NCBI GenBank assembly: GCA_007131285.1
Contig: SLQV01000006.1
Location: forward strand, 1 to 55,165
Length of the DNA: 55,165 nucleotides
Reading direction: 5' to 3'
DNA from: Myxococcales bacterium
GTDB taxonomy: Bacteria; Myxococcota_A; Polyangia; Polyangiales; SLQV01
Part shown: positions 1 to 9,395 of the stretch, piece after piece
How the letters are laid out: each line of letters opens with the position of its first letter
Numbering within the stretch: the first letter of the stretch is position 1
Notes under the pieces: generated by a model
Told to the model about the DNA's origin: nothing
Database searches by the model: none
Seen by the model: the letters and a program-made list of their open reading frames with translations, nothing else
Program-made: the position numbers and the translations under genes

Positions 1-18
1 CGGAGGGTCTCGGGGGGA

Positions 19-61
19 CCCACAATTGGGTACGGAGCTGCGCGCAGTGCCCAATTGTGGG
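19..61. repeat. Perfect 12-bp inverted repeat CCCACAATTGGG / CCCAATTGTGGG
   Basis: Arms 19..30 and 50..61, intergenic. Confidence 0.7.
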
Positions 62-375
62 GGGCTCCGGAGGGTGCGCCTGCGCGCCCGTGCCCCCGCG
101 GGCCCTGCAGCCACGTGCTCGCCGGAACCCCGGCCCACCGGAACGCGCCCACCGTGCACCCTCTCCCGGCTGCCGCCGGGCTCAATCTCTTCCTTCACCG
201 TATTAGTGACGGCCTTCCTGCTTCATCGTATTTCCAGTAAGATAGGAACATGAGCATATGGTTGTCGGATGGTGAAGCGTTTGTGAACGCAAGTGACAAG
301 GGGGCTTTGAGCGTGGCAGCGCCTGCATCTGTAGGCGCGTTCGTGCGCGAGTGAGCGTGGCATATTGACTGCACT

Positions 376-1878
376 ATGTGCCTACAGAGCGTGCGCGCGG
401 CCTTCAAGTTCGGCACTTGGGCGCTCAATGAGTGGTTCTTAGCCATGCGATCCCGACACAACAAACGTGCTAAAGACCAAGGTTTCAGCCCACACTGGGC
501 CTATACGCTGCTGATCTTAGTGCTGGCAGCCTGCGTGCCAACATCAGAGATGGGTGAATCGGCAGGTGCGGCACTACACGAACGCGATCAATCGCTGGTG
601 TGCGGTGCCACGCGTTCGAGCTTTCGCTTCACCATTGTGAACGGAACCTCGAGCCCCGTAAGTGTCCCGTTACGTCTCGGCAGCAAGCTTGCCATCGGGC
701 GCCTTGAACGCGCAGGGGGGGTAGGTGTGTGTACGGTGACCGCACTTAACGGCGCGTGGGGGCTCACCGCTAACCACTGCATTTACCCCACGAACCGTCC
801 TGCCCTCGCCCCCGCCGACTTATTCGCCCGCTTTTCGGGACGGGATGATGGAGATTTCACGCAAGGTCAGCACGTTCGCGTTCCGATTCGGCAGGTGATC
901 AGCGCCGAGGAACTCAAGGTGGCCGCGCGGGTGCCGGGAAATATGGCGACCGATATTGCGCTGGTGCGCTTCGGAGACGATCCAACCGAAAAGCTCCCAT
1001 TGATGTTGCCCCTTGAACTGACCCGGTACGCGCTGCCCGCTCTTAGAGCATCGGTGGAAGGCACGATGCTGGTGGAGGCTGCGGGTTATGGCGTAACTGC
1101 TGCGGGATCTACCTCGATGTCCGAGCGTCGCCTTTTCGTCAATCTCGCGTTGACCCGTGTGGGTAACCATACCCTCAACACCAGCGGCAACGATCAGCAA
1201 GGGGTATGCAATGGGGACTCCGGAGGGCCTCTGCTCTTCTATGAAGGCGATAGAACGCGCATCATCGCTGCACTTTGGCGAGGCACAGCGCCCCGTGAGC
1301 TCGAGAACTGTCGACAGACGGACGAATGGAGCCGCATCGATATTTTGCGCCACGCCATAGAGGGCTTTACCGGACCCACTGGCGTGCCCGGGCCCCTGGG
1401 GTGTGGCGAGGACTTCGAAGGTGGCTGCGTCGATCGCGAGCATGCCTTTCAATGCGACGCCACTGGCGAGCGCAGCATCATCGACTGCGGTGCGACGGGC
1501 CGCGTCTGTGGTTACAACGCGGATGTCCGTCGCTTCGCTTGCGTCGCCGAAGCGGAGGATGCTTGTCAGGGGCTGAGTCGCCAAGGTGCCTGCGGCGGCG
1601 CCACAGGCCAGGTGGCTACATGGTGTGACCCCTCGGCTGCCGTGCCAATTCGCACGCGTGACTGCGCAGAATGCGGCCAAAGCTGCGGTCATGTGCGCCG
1701 TTACGGCGGCGTCTATTGCCGCAGCTCCGCCTGTGGCGAACTCACTGCTACCGGCCAATGCGACGGTCAAGTTTTGCGCTTCTGTGAAGAGGGCGAGGCC
1801 TTCGACATCGACTGTGCTGCCCGAGGCCAAGTCTGCGTGCGTCGCCCAGACCGCTTCATCTGCGCGGACCGCGCCTGA
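376..1878 (+). CDS. Trypsin-like (S1) secreted serine protease, putative lipoprotein, Cys-rich C-terminal region; true start probably ~445
   Basis: Translation has lipobox-like LVLAAC, IVNG, LTANHC (His), TDIALVRF (Asp), CNGDSGGPL (Ser), then a Cys-rich C-terminus. Confidence 0.88.
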   Translation: MCLQSVRAAFKFGTWALNEWFLAMRSRHNKRAKDQGFSPHWAYTLLILVLAACVPTSEMGESAGAALHERDQSLVCGATRSSFRFTIVNGTSSPVSVPLRLGSKLAIGRLERAGGVGVCTVTALNGAWGLTANHCIYPTNRPALAPADLFARFSGRDDGDFTQGQHVRVPIRQVISAEELKVAARVPGNMATDIALVRFGDDPTEKLPLMLPLELTRYALPALRASVEGTMLVEAAGYGVTAAGSTSMSERRLFVNLALTRVGNHTLNTSGNDQQGVCNGDSGGPLLFYEGDRTRIIAALWRGTAPRELENCRQTDEWSRIDILRHAIEGFTGPTGVPGPLGCGEDFEGGCVDREHAFQCDATGERSIIDCGATGRVCGYNADVRRFACVAEAEDACQGLSRQGACGGATGQVATWCDPSAAVPIRTRDCAECGQSCGHVRRYGGVYCRSSACGELTATGQCDGQVLRFCEEGEAFDIDCAARGQVCVRRPDRFICADRA

Positions 1879-2037
1879 GCGCATCACGCTACTTTATGTC
1901 TTGGAAGCTAAGGCGAAGTCTTACAGTGTAGTGCGGGTACGTGCACGCGCGTTCAATAGCCACAGATGCGCACTTGATTTCCTTCAATATGCGGAATGTA
2001 ATCACTGTATCAGTGCGCATGGGTATTCTAGAGTGGG

Positions 2038-3483
2038 GTGGAGAGGCGCTGGTATCGATACCTAAACGTGCAGTCGTTGTGGCTGCGTTCCGCGGCGCAC
2101 ACGATTGCGTTCGGAGTCGGATGCTCGGTCCTCGTGGGGGTCGTGGGCTTTGGCTGTGCGGTGGATGGCGCAGAGGAAGCGGCTCTCTTCGCGTTCGAGC
2201 AGGATACGACTTGCGGCAACATCAAAGGCCCGCCCCGACTGCTGATCCGCAACGGAACACTATCGCCCACAATTGCCCTCAGTCCGGGTCAGGCGATGGC
2301 CGTCGGTCAAGTGCACCGTAGTGCGCAGCCCTGTACGAGCGCGGGCACAAGTTTGGGCACCTGCACTGCCACCGTCATCAACGATTCCTGGGCATTGTCG
2401 GCGGGTCACTGTTTCTCCCAGGAGCGCGGAGGGCTTGCGTGGGGTGAAGAAAAGTCGGTGGCCGCAGCGCCGTACTTCTTGAGCCTTAGCCCGGAGGAAG
2501 ACGGCAATATGTGCGCGCCATCTGTGGTAACCGTACCGATTTTAGCGGTATTTGATAGCGTGCAGCTCGAGGCCCAGGCGCGAGCTTTAGGCCTAAGCAT
2601 CCCAGTCAGGGGGGCCAGTTTCGGTTCGGATGTGGCGCTGCTGAGGCTCGGTGCAAGCGTGCGGGCGCGTTTGCCTGCACTCGAGCCGCTCGAGCTTACG
2701 CGGCGGCGACTTACCAACGCCGATGTGGGACAGTCCGTTGCCATCGCCGGTTACGGCTCAGAAGTGCCATTTGGCCCGGGTTCGGTGGAGCGGCGCTGGA
2801 CTCGATTGGTGATCGACCAAGTTTCAGCGGCGCTGGTTGTCACCGATGGACAGGCACGTAGCGGCCCTTGTCAGGGTGACTCGGGTGGACCGTTGCTTAT
2901 GCTTGAACCCGCAGCCGGTGGCTTTTCTGCAGATGTTCTGCGTGAAGAGAAAAAACTCGCTTCAGCGCCGCCCCGCGTGCGGCTGATAGGCACCCTTTGG
3001 GGGGGGGTTAGCGTTGACGACCGCTGCGTAGATCAAGACCGATGGAGTCGGGTGGACGTGCTCCACGACGCCATCACCACACTCGCGGGCCCCTCCGGGC
3101 GGGCTGGCTATTCCGGGCCGGAGTCGAAGTGTGGTCCAACGGGGGAGGGTGCATGCATAAGTGCTACCGAGATACAGCGCTGCACCGCGGGCGTGCCCGA
3201 CACGGCGGGCCCTGAAAATTGCGCTCTGAGCGGGCGGGTCTGCGGCCTCAAGGCCAAAAACACTTGGGAGTGCGTCGCGCCGGAAGAAGACCTTTGCGAA
3301 GGCTATCGACCCTGGGGCGCTTGCATCGGCGAGACAAGTCAAATCGCGATCTGGTGCGAGCCGGACTTTGATGCCTCGAGCGGCCCGTTGCGTCAGCGAG
3401 ACTGCGCGCGTTGCGGCCCAGAACCTGGCGCGGGCACCTGCGGTTTTTCCTCGTTCCACAATAGCCACTACTGCCTTCACTAG
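2038..3483 (+). CDS. Trypsin-like (S1) secreted serine protease, paralog of 376..1878
   Basis: IRNG, LSAGHC, SDVALLRL, CQGDSGGPL motifs; N-terminal hydrophobic segment ending GFGC; same Cys-rich C-terminal module. Confidence 0.88.
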   Translation: MERRWYRYLNVQSLWLRSAAHTIAFGVGCSVLVGVVGFGCAVDGAEEAALFAFEQDTTCGNIKGPPRLLIRNGTLSPTIALSPGQAMAVGQVHRSAQPCTSAGTSLGTCTATVINDSWALSAGHCFSQERGGLAWGEEKSVAAAPYFLSLSPEEDGNMCAPSVVTVPILAVFDSVQLEAQARALGLSIPVRGASFGSDVALLRLGASVRARLPALEPLELTRRRLTNADVGQSVAIAGYGSEVPFGPGSVERRWTRLVIDQVSAALVVTDGQARSGPCQGDSGGPLLMLEPAAGGFSADVLREEKKLASAPPRVRLIGTLWGGVSVDDRCVDQDRWSRVDVLHDAITTLAGPSGRAGYSGPESKCGPTGEGACISATEIQRCTAGVPDTAGPENCALSGRVCGLKAKNTWECVAPEEDLCEGYRPWGACIGETSQIAIWCEPDFDASSGPLRQRDCARCGPEPGAGTCGFSSFHNSHYCLH

Positions 3484-3537
3484 TCCCAGATGGCATTGCG
3501 TCTTGATCGTAAAAATACACTATGAGAGCATTGGCTG

Positions 3538-5943
3538 ATGCTGCATGGGATGCGAACCGGCCTACTTTTTTTAGTGTACGCGTTTGGGCTCTCGGCGTGT
3601 CCCAGCGCGGATGTCGCACCGACAACGGGTCACGCAGGGGACGAGGCGCTGCCGCCAGCGGTGATTCCCCCGACCATGCCCGAAACCGAAGCGGTTTGCG
3701 GCAATGGCATCCTCGAAACGGGCGAGCGCTGCGACGATGGCAATACGGAAGACGGCGATGGTTGTTCGTCGAATTGCCAAGTTGAAGCAGGTTATAGCTG
3801 TAACGCTTCCGGCTGCGTGGTGACGGACCCTTTCTGTGGCGACGGATTACTGGCGCCAGGTGAGGCCTGCGACGACGGGAACACGGAAGACGGCGACGGG
3901 TGTTCGTCGACCTGCGAAATCGAGGAGGGCTTTTTCTGCCGTGAGCCCGGGACGCCTTGCCAGCCCATCGCGGTGTGTGGCAACGGGATTCTCGAGCCTG
4001 GCGAAGCCTGTGATGACGGCAACACGGTGTCCGGCGACGGTTGCAGCCACGACTGCCGCACGATTGAGACAGGCTATGCCTGCGATCCGTCGGGCTGCGT
4101 CGTGAGTGCCTCCGTCTGCGGCGATGGCTTGCGCGCCGCGGATGAAGCCTGTGATGACGGCAATACCGTGTCTGGTGACGGTTGCTCTTCGACCTGTGAG
4201 ATCGAGACAGGTTTCCTCTGTGCGACGCCAGGCCTGCCTTGTCGGCGCCTTGCCATTTGCGGCAACGGTGTCCTTGAGCCTGGGGAGGCCTGTGACGATG
4301 GTAACCGCGCCTCGAGCGATGGTTGTAGCCACGACTGCAAAACCGTCGAGGCAGGCTTTACCTGCCCAGTTCCGGACCAAGCTTGTATTCCTGTCGAAGG
4401 CGAGCCCGACATTTGCGACGATAACGCGCCGGCGCCCCCTTGCGACGAAGGCATTCTAGTCGATCGCGGCGGCTGCAATCTTGAGTGCATCGCCCAGCCC
4501 CGATGCAGTGGTGGCGCATGCGAAGCCATCTGCGGCGACGGTATCAAGGCAGCCTCGGAGGGTTGTGACGACGGTAACACCGTCGATGGCGACGGCTGTT
4601 CCGCCACCTGTGAGATCGAGCAAGGGTTCACATGCACAGAGCAGCGGCCCGATGCGCCGGAAAGTATCCTTGTCCCCATCACGTATCGGGACTTCGTGGG
4701 CTGGGACTGCCGTCCAGGAGGCCCCAATAACAGATGTCACTTCGAGGATGCGCATCCGGATTTCCAACGGGGATCAACGGGACACTGCACGCGCATGGTG
4801 GCGTTCGACCTAGGAGAGGACGGCAAACCGCTTCCGGGACCAAGGCTAACGAATTGTCTGGTCCAAGATGAGGAGACATTTGCGCAGTGGTATCAAGATG
4901 TGCCCGGTGTGAATCGGACTTTTACCGAAACGCTACGCCTGGATCAAACTACCGGGAACACGTACCGTTTCGCTAGTGGCTCTTTTTTCCCACTTAATGA
5001 GCGAGGCTGGGCCGGCGAGGAAGGCATCGAGGATCCTGCACGGCCAGGTGGCCATAATTTCCACTTTACAAGCGAGGTGCGATATTGGTTTGAATACCAA
5101 GGCGGCGAAGAACTTAACTTTGAAGGGGACGACGATGTGTGGGTATTCATCGACGGTCACTTGATGGTCGATATCGGCGGTGTTCACGGACCCATTGCGA
5201 GATCGGTGACCTTGCCTGCCCCGAATGCCCAGGACGATGAGGCGTGCTTTGTGCCGCCGGTTCATCAGGACCTGGCGCGCGAGGTTTGCTTCACCAAGGG
5301 CGGCATCTACGAGGCTGTCGTGTTCCAGGCGGAGCGACAGACATCTGGTTCCGTCTACGAGCTCACGCTCGGCAATTTCAATGCGCCGAAGAGTGTGTGC
5401 GTGCCGGACTGCGGAGATGGTGTGGTAACGCCGCCGGAGGTTTGCGACGACAGTGTAAACGACGGCGCCTACGGCAGCTGCTTGCCTGGATGTCGCGGTT
5501 TCGCCCCGTTCTGCGGCGATGGCATGCCGCAAGCTGAGTTCGGCGAAGCGTGTGATTTGACGACGCCGCTGAATAACGGCGCCTATGGGGGCTGCAATGA
5601 GGATTGCACGTTGGCCCCTTTTTGCGGCGATGGCGAAGTGAATGGGCCGGAGGTCTGCGATGATGGCGTCAACGACGGCGCCTACGGTGGCTGCGCGCCT
5701 GGCTGCCTTGGCCTCGGGCCCTTCTGTGGCGATGGTGTGGTTCAGGATGGCGAGGCCTGTGACCTCGGCCGCGACAATAATGTCGGCTCCTACAACGGGT
5801 GCAATGCGGACTGCACGTTGGGACCTTTCTGCGGTGATGGCATCGTTCAAGCCAACGAAGAATGCGACGACGGCGATAATGCGGCCTCCGCGGTGTGCAG
5901 CCTGACCTGCCGCCGCGTCCAACCTTCCGGCGGGCTTATCTAG
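3538..5943 (+). CDS. Lipoprotein with multiple DUF4215 (Myxococcus cysteine-rich) repeats flanking a fibro-slime domain
   Basis: Repeated CGNGILEPGEACDDGNTxxGDGCSxxC units; central ITYRDFVGWD...FEGDDDVWVFIDGHLMVDIGGVHG typical of fibro-slime domain; lipobox FGLSAC. Confidence 0.88.
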   Translation: MLHGMRTGLLFLVYAFGLSACPSADVAPTTGHAGDEALPPAVIPPTMPETEAVCGNGILETGERCDDGNTEDGDGCSSNCQVEAGYSCNASGCVVTDPFCGDGLLAPGEACDDGNTEDGDGCSSTCEIEEGFFCREPGTPCQPIAVCGNGILEPGEACDDGNTVSGDGCSHDCRTIETGYACDPSGCVVSASVCGDGLRAADEACDDGNTVSGDGCSSTCEIETGFLCATPGLPCRRLAICGNGVLEPGEACDDGNRASSDGCSHDCKTVEAGFTCPVPDQACIPVEGEPDICDDNAPAPPCDEGILVDRGGCNLECIAQPRCSGGACEAICGDGIKAASEGCDDGNTVDGDGCSATCEIEQGFTCTEQRPDAPESILVPITYRDFVGWDCRPGGPNNRCHFEDAHPDFQRGSTGHCTRMVAFDLGEDGKPLPGPRLTNCLVQDEETFAQWYQDVPGVNRTFTETLRLDQTTGNTYRFASGSFFPLNERGWAGEEGIEDPARPGGHNFHFTSEVRYWFEYQGGEELNFEGDDDVWVFIDGHLMVDIGGVHGPIARSVTLPAPNAQDDEACFVPPVHQDLAREVCFTKGGIYEAVVFQAERQTSGSVYELTLGNFNAPKSVCVPDCGDGVVTPPEVCDDSVNDGAYGSCLPGCRGFAPFCGDGMPQAEFGEACDLTTPLNNGAYGGCNEDCTLAPFCGDGEVNGPEVCDDGVNDGAYGGCAPGCLGLGPFCGDGVVQDGEACDLGRDNNVGSYNGCNADCTLGPFCGDGIVQANEECDDGDNAASAVCSLTCRRVQPSGGLI

Positions 5944-6098
5944 GTCCGGCAAGGTCAAAGATTAGGTGCCGAGAGGCGCGGCTTCCGGGTCCGAGAGGAA
6001 TGGGACTGGTCGGCAGGGTCGAGGCGCGCGCGTGCGCTCTGGGCCCACGAGAAATGCCACGCTCCTATCTGATACCTCAGGGCACGCGCACCTAGGCT

Positions 6099-7850
6099 GT
6101 GCGGGGACATTCGAAGCCAAAAGGCGGACCCCCTCGCGTTTACGTGTGGCCGCTGCACGCGCTCTCAGGCGTCGTCTGGGTCCGTAATTCGGCGCGACTT
6201 CTATTTGGCATAGCTGGTGCTTCTTTGTTAGGCGCTCGAGTGGGTCAGTGGCAGGCGGTGCCGGCGCCGCTGACTGCCCTTCTGCGCCCCGGCATGCTCT
6301 TCGTTGTTCCACATAGTCGCTCTAGTTGGTTTGGTCGTCGGCTTGCCGCCGACCGTGACTGCCGTGTACGCGGGAAAGCAGCGCTTGGACTGAACAGATG
6401 CTTGCGGCGTGTTCAGGTTGACGCGCGTTCAGGCCCGCGGGGTGGGGGCTCACCGGTGGTGGGCGCGCTGCTAGTGACGCTCTGCGGCGGACTTCTGGCG
6501 TGTGCGTTGCCCCCGCCTGAAGGTTCCGGGCGCGGTTCGCGTTCAGGTATTTCAGCACAGGGTGGTACCTGTTCTGTCCGCGGCCGGGGTGGACAGACCT
6601 TGATTCGTAACGGCTCGTTGACGCCCTCGACGCGGATTTCACCTGAGCAGGCCATGTCCATCGGCCGACTCAGCAGTGGAGGCGGCGTATGTACGGCGAC
6701 TGTCATCAACGCGAAGTGGGCTGTTTCCGCCACGCATTGCTTTCAGCCGCGTGTTGGGCCGGGAAGGCAGGAACGCCAGCGGATCTCGCCGCAAGAAGTG
6801 CATCTTGACCTTAGTCCAGCCCCCGATGGGCAGCTCTCAGATCCGGGTTCGATCCGCCTCGGTGTGCTGGAGATTTATGACTCGAATCGCCTCATTCAGC
6901 GCGCGCGGCAGCTTGGAACGCTCCCGAGTGATTTCACAACAGACTTGGCGCTTGTGCGCCTCAGCGATGATCCAACCCGGCTCCTGCCCACATTGCAACC
7001 GTTAGGGTTTATCGATGCACCGCTGCCTGAGACGTCGAATGCACCGAACTTCGCGGGCGCAATTGTGGGCTACGGCCGCCTGATGCCCGAACCTTCTTTC
7101 GCTGAGGATGACCTAGAGATTGACGACCCTATCATCATTGATGATGGGATCTTTGATTTGCGGGATAACGGTAACCTTGCGGGCTTGCGCTACTGGACAC
7201 GAATACCGGTTAGCCAGCTTCAGAATAACTACCTGGTCACCAATGGTGGAGGCAAAACGGGCCCCTGCGCCGGGGATTCAGGTGGGCCCCTGCTGCTTGA
7301 CCGGGCGTCGGGAGACGGCCTTGACCGCAAGGTGCTCGGCGTGGACGGTGGGGTAAAAATTGCCGGCACGCTCTTGGGCTCATCGGTGCGAGGCGACGCG
7401 TGCGTCGATATTGACCGCTGGAGCCGCGTCGACGTGCTGCAAGATGTCATCGACGATATCGTTGGGCCCACGGGGGTGCCGGGGCGTTTTAACTGCGGAT
7501 CCAGCGGCTCGGGCCAGTGCGTTGACAACGACCTGTTTTTTGCGTGTGAAGACGGTACGCCTCAGTCTGAGGAGCCCGTGAGTTGTGCTGAAACGGGTCA
7601 GGTATGTGGGCTGATCGCGCGGCAAACGTGGGGGTGTGTGGCGGCCGAAGCGGACCTTTGCGCGGGCTTCGGCACCCACGTCAAACCCGAGGGCATCTGT
7701 GTTGAAGGCGAAAAGGTTGTGTGGTGCGACCCGAACTTTCGTGAAGCGGGCGCTGCTCTGCGCATGCGAGAATGTGATATTTGCGATACGGCCACGCCCA
7801 CCTGCGGTTTCTCCCGCCGCCATGGCGGCATGTACTGCGTCGCCGGCTGA
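6099..7850 (+). CDS. Trypsin-like (S1) secreted serine protease, third paralog; start uncertain (signal segment VVGALLVTLCGGLLAC lies near 6460-6500)
   Basis: IRNGSLTP, VSATHC, TDLALVRL, CAGDSGGPL motifs and the same Cys-rich C-terminal module. Confidence 0.85.
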   Translation: MRGHSKPKGGPPRVYVWPLHALSGVVWVRNSARLLFGIAGASLLGARVGQWQAVPAPLTALLRPGMLFVVPHSRSSWFGRRLAADRDCRVRGKAALGLNRCLRRVQVDARSGPRGGGSPVVGALLVTLCGGLLACALPPPEGSGRGSRSGISAQGGTCSVRGRGGQTLIRNGSLTPSTRISPEQAMSIGRLSSGGGVCTATVINAKWAVSATHCFQPRVGPGRQERQRISPQEVHLDLSPAPDGQLSDPGSIRLGVLEIYDSNRLIQRARQLGTLPSDFTTDLALVRLSDDPTRLLPTLQPLGFIDAPLPETSNAPNFAGAIVGYGRLMPEPSFAEDDLEIDDPIIIDDGIFDLRDNGNLAGLRYWTRIPVSQLQNNYLVTNGGGKTGPCAGDSGGPLLLDRASGDGLDRKVLGVDGGVKIAGTLLGSSVRGDACVDIDRWSRVDVLQDVIDDIVGPTGVPGRFNCGSSGSGQCVDNDLFFACEDGTPQSEEPVSCAETGQVCGLIARQTWGCVAAEADLCAGFGTHVKPEGICVEGEKVVWCDPNFREAGAALRMRECDICDTATPTCGFSRRHGGMYCVAG

Positions 7851-8060
7851 ACATGGGATCCCGCCACCGAGGGCGCCTAGGGTGGGTGGGGGCGTTCCTG
7901 CCTTCCCTTATTTGAACTAAACTGACGGCTCTGCCGTCTCAGACGGTGAGCGGTGGGTGCGCGCACGAGCTGGTGCGCCGCGCAGGCTTATTGCTATCAG
8001 ACCTCGTAATCCCCGATGCTGCAACAACCCGGCTCGAGAGCCGCGCTAGGAGACTTGCCT

Positions 8061-9389
8061 ATGACCTTGCCCTTACTTAACACGACCTATCGCTTTCGCG
8101 GTGCTACCCGCGTCTTTGTCGCGTCACTCGTGTCGTTGACCTTTGTCGCCAGCTACCAACGCGCACCCGTCCAGGCGGACGACGCACTCCCTGCCGAGCG
8201 TGTGGTGCTTGATATCGACTCGCCGGAGCATGCTCTCTACCGCATTGCCGTACCTAACCTCGAAGGTGATGCCGCGATGGGCCAACAGGGCGCAGGCGTG
8301 CTGCGCTTCGACTTCAACTTGGTTTCGCTTTTCGAAATACTGGACCCGCGCTCGTTCCTTTCAAGTGGCCTCAAAGGCGAGGTCAACACCCTTGATCCAG
8401 GGCCCTGGCGTGCGGTGGGAGCACAGGGTGTGATTCGTGGAAAGGTGACTCGCGAGGGGAAGGGTATCCGGGTTGAGGCGCACCTCTTTGAGCTCGCCAA
8501 AGGCACCGATCCTACGCTCTCGCGAATCTACGCAGGTTCTCCGAATCAGCTCCGCGGGTTTATGCATCGATTTGCCAATGAGGTGCTCGCCGCTCTTACT
8601 GGTAAAGCGGGTGCCTTTGGCTCACGCCTTACCTTTGCGCGCAAGTTGCAAATGGGGCGCAAAGAGGTGTTTGTCGCCGATTCAGATGGGCACAGTGTCT
8701 TGCGCGTATCCGATGGCACAGGCATCAATCTGCTGCCGTCTTTTGGACCCGGCGGCATTTGGTGGACCCGCCTAGACAAAAACTACACTTATATCACCAA
8801 CCGTGCAGCTCAAGGCAAACCGGTCATTTCAAGCAACCGCCTAGACATGGCCCCGGTGTTTTGTGGCGGTCGCATACTCTTTGTGTCTAACCGAGACGGT
8901 AACAGCGAGATCTACAGTGCCAAGCCCGACGGCAGCGACGTGCGGCGGTTGACAGATGACCCGGGCATTGACGTATCACCCGCTTGCGGGCCAGGCGGCC
9001 GTATCGCGTTCGTATCGAACCGCCACGGAACCCCACAGATCTTCGTCATGAACGGGGATGGTTCCGGTGTGCGCCGTATTACCTATCGCGGGACCTACAA
9101 CCAAACACCCGCTTGGTGCCCTGACCCGAAAAAACCGATCATCGCCTTCACGGGCCGTAGTGGTGGGATGGATGTGTACACCGTCAATATTGAGACACAG
9201 AAGTACACTCGCCTAACTCAGGCTCAAGGTATCAATAAGGATCCCGCGTTTAGCCCAGATTGCCGGATGGTGGCCTTCCACTCTTCGCGCGGAGGCATCT
9301 TCATTTCGTCACCCGAGGGTTTAAACCAGCAGTTGGTGATTCCCGGTCATGCCGAAACGATTCGCTGGTCGACCTCCGTCGCTCCCTAG
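8061..9389 (+). CDS. tolB: Tol-Pal system beta-propeller protein TolB
   Basis: Signal peptide, N-terminal LYRIAVPNLEGD..., repeated propeller motifs (ILFVSNRDGNSEIYSAKPDGSDVRRLTDDPG, IAFVSNRHGTPQIFVMNGDGSGVRRIT); ATG preceded by aggaga. Confidence 0.85.
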   Translation: MTLPLLNTTYRFRGATRVFVASLVSLTFVASYQRAPVQADDALPAERVVLDIDSPEHALYRIAVPNLEGDAAMGQQGAGVLRFDFNLVSLFEILDPRSFLSSGLKGEVNTLDPGPWRAVGAQGVIRGKVTREGKGIRVEAHLFELAKGTDPTLSRIYAGSPNQLRGFMHRFANEVLAALTGKAGAFGSRLTFARKLQMGRKEVFVADSDGHSVLRVSDGTGINLLPSFGPGGIWWTRLDKNYTYITNRAAQGKPVISSNRLDMAPVFCGGRILFVSNRDGNSEIYSAKPDGSDVRRLTDDPGIDVSPACGPGGRIAFVSNRHGTPQIFVMNGDGSGVRRITYRGTYNQTPAWCPDPKKPIIAFTGRSGGMDVYTVNIETQKYTRLTQAQGINKDPAFSPDCRMVAFHSSRGGIFISSPEGLNQQLVIPGHAETIRWSTSVAP

Positions 9390-9395
9390 GTTGAG

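Noticed and set aside
820-1887. 355-aa minus-strand ORF opposite the first protease
   Set aside because: Antisense shadow ORF of a well-supported protease CDS in GC-rich DNA; no recognisable motifs.
3700-5940. Repeated DNA in the DUF4215 gene considered as a possible CRISPR/tandem repeat array
   Set aside because: Periodicity is explained by protein repeats in a single open reading frame; repeats are degenerate at the nucleotide level and there are no spacers.
4933-5958. 341-aa minus-strand ORF opposite the fibro-slime gene
   Set aside because: Periodic antisense of the repetitive Cys-rich coding sequence.
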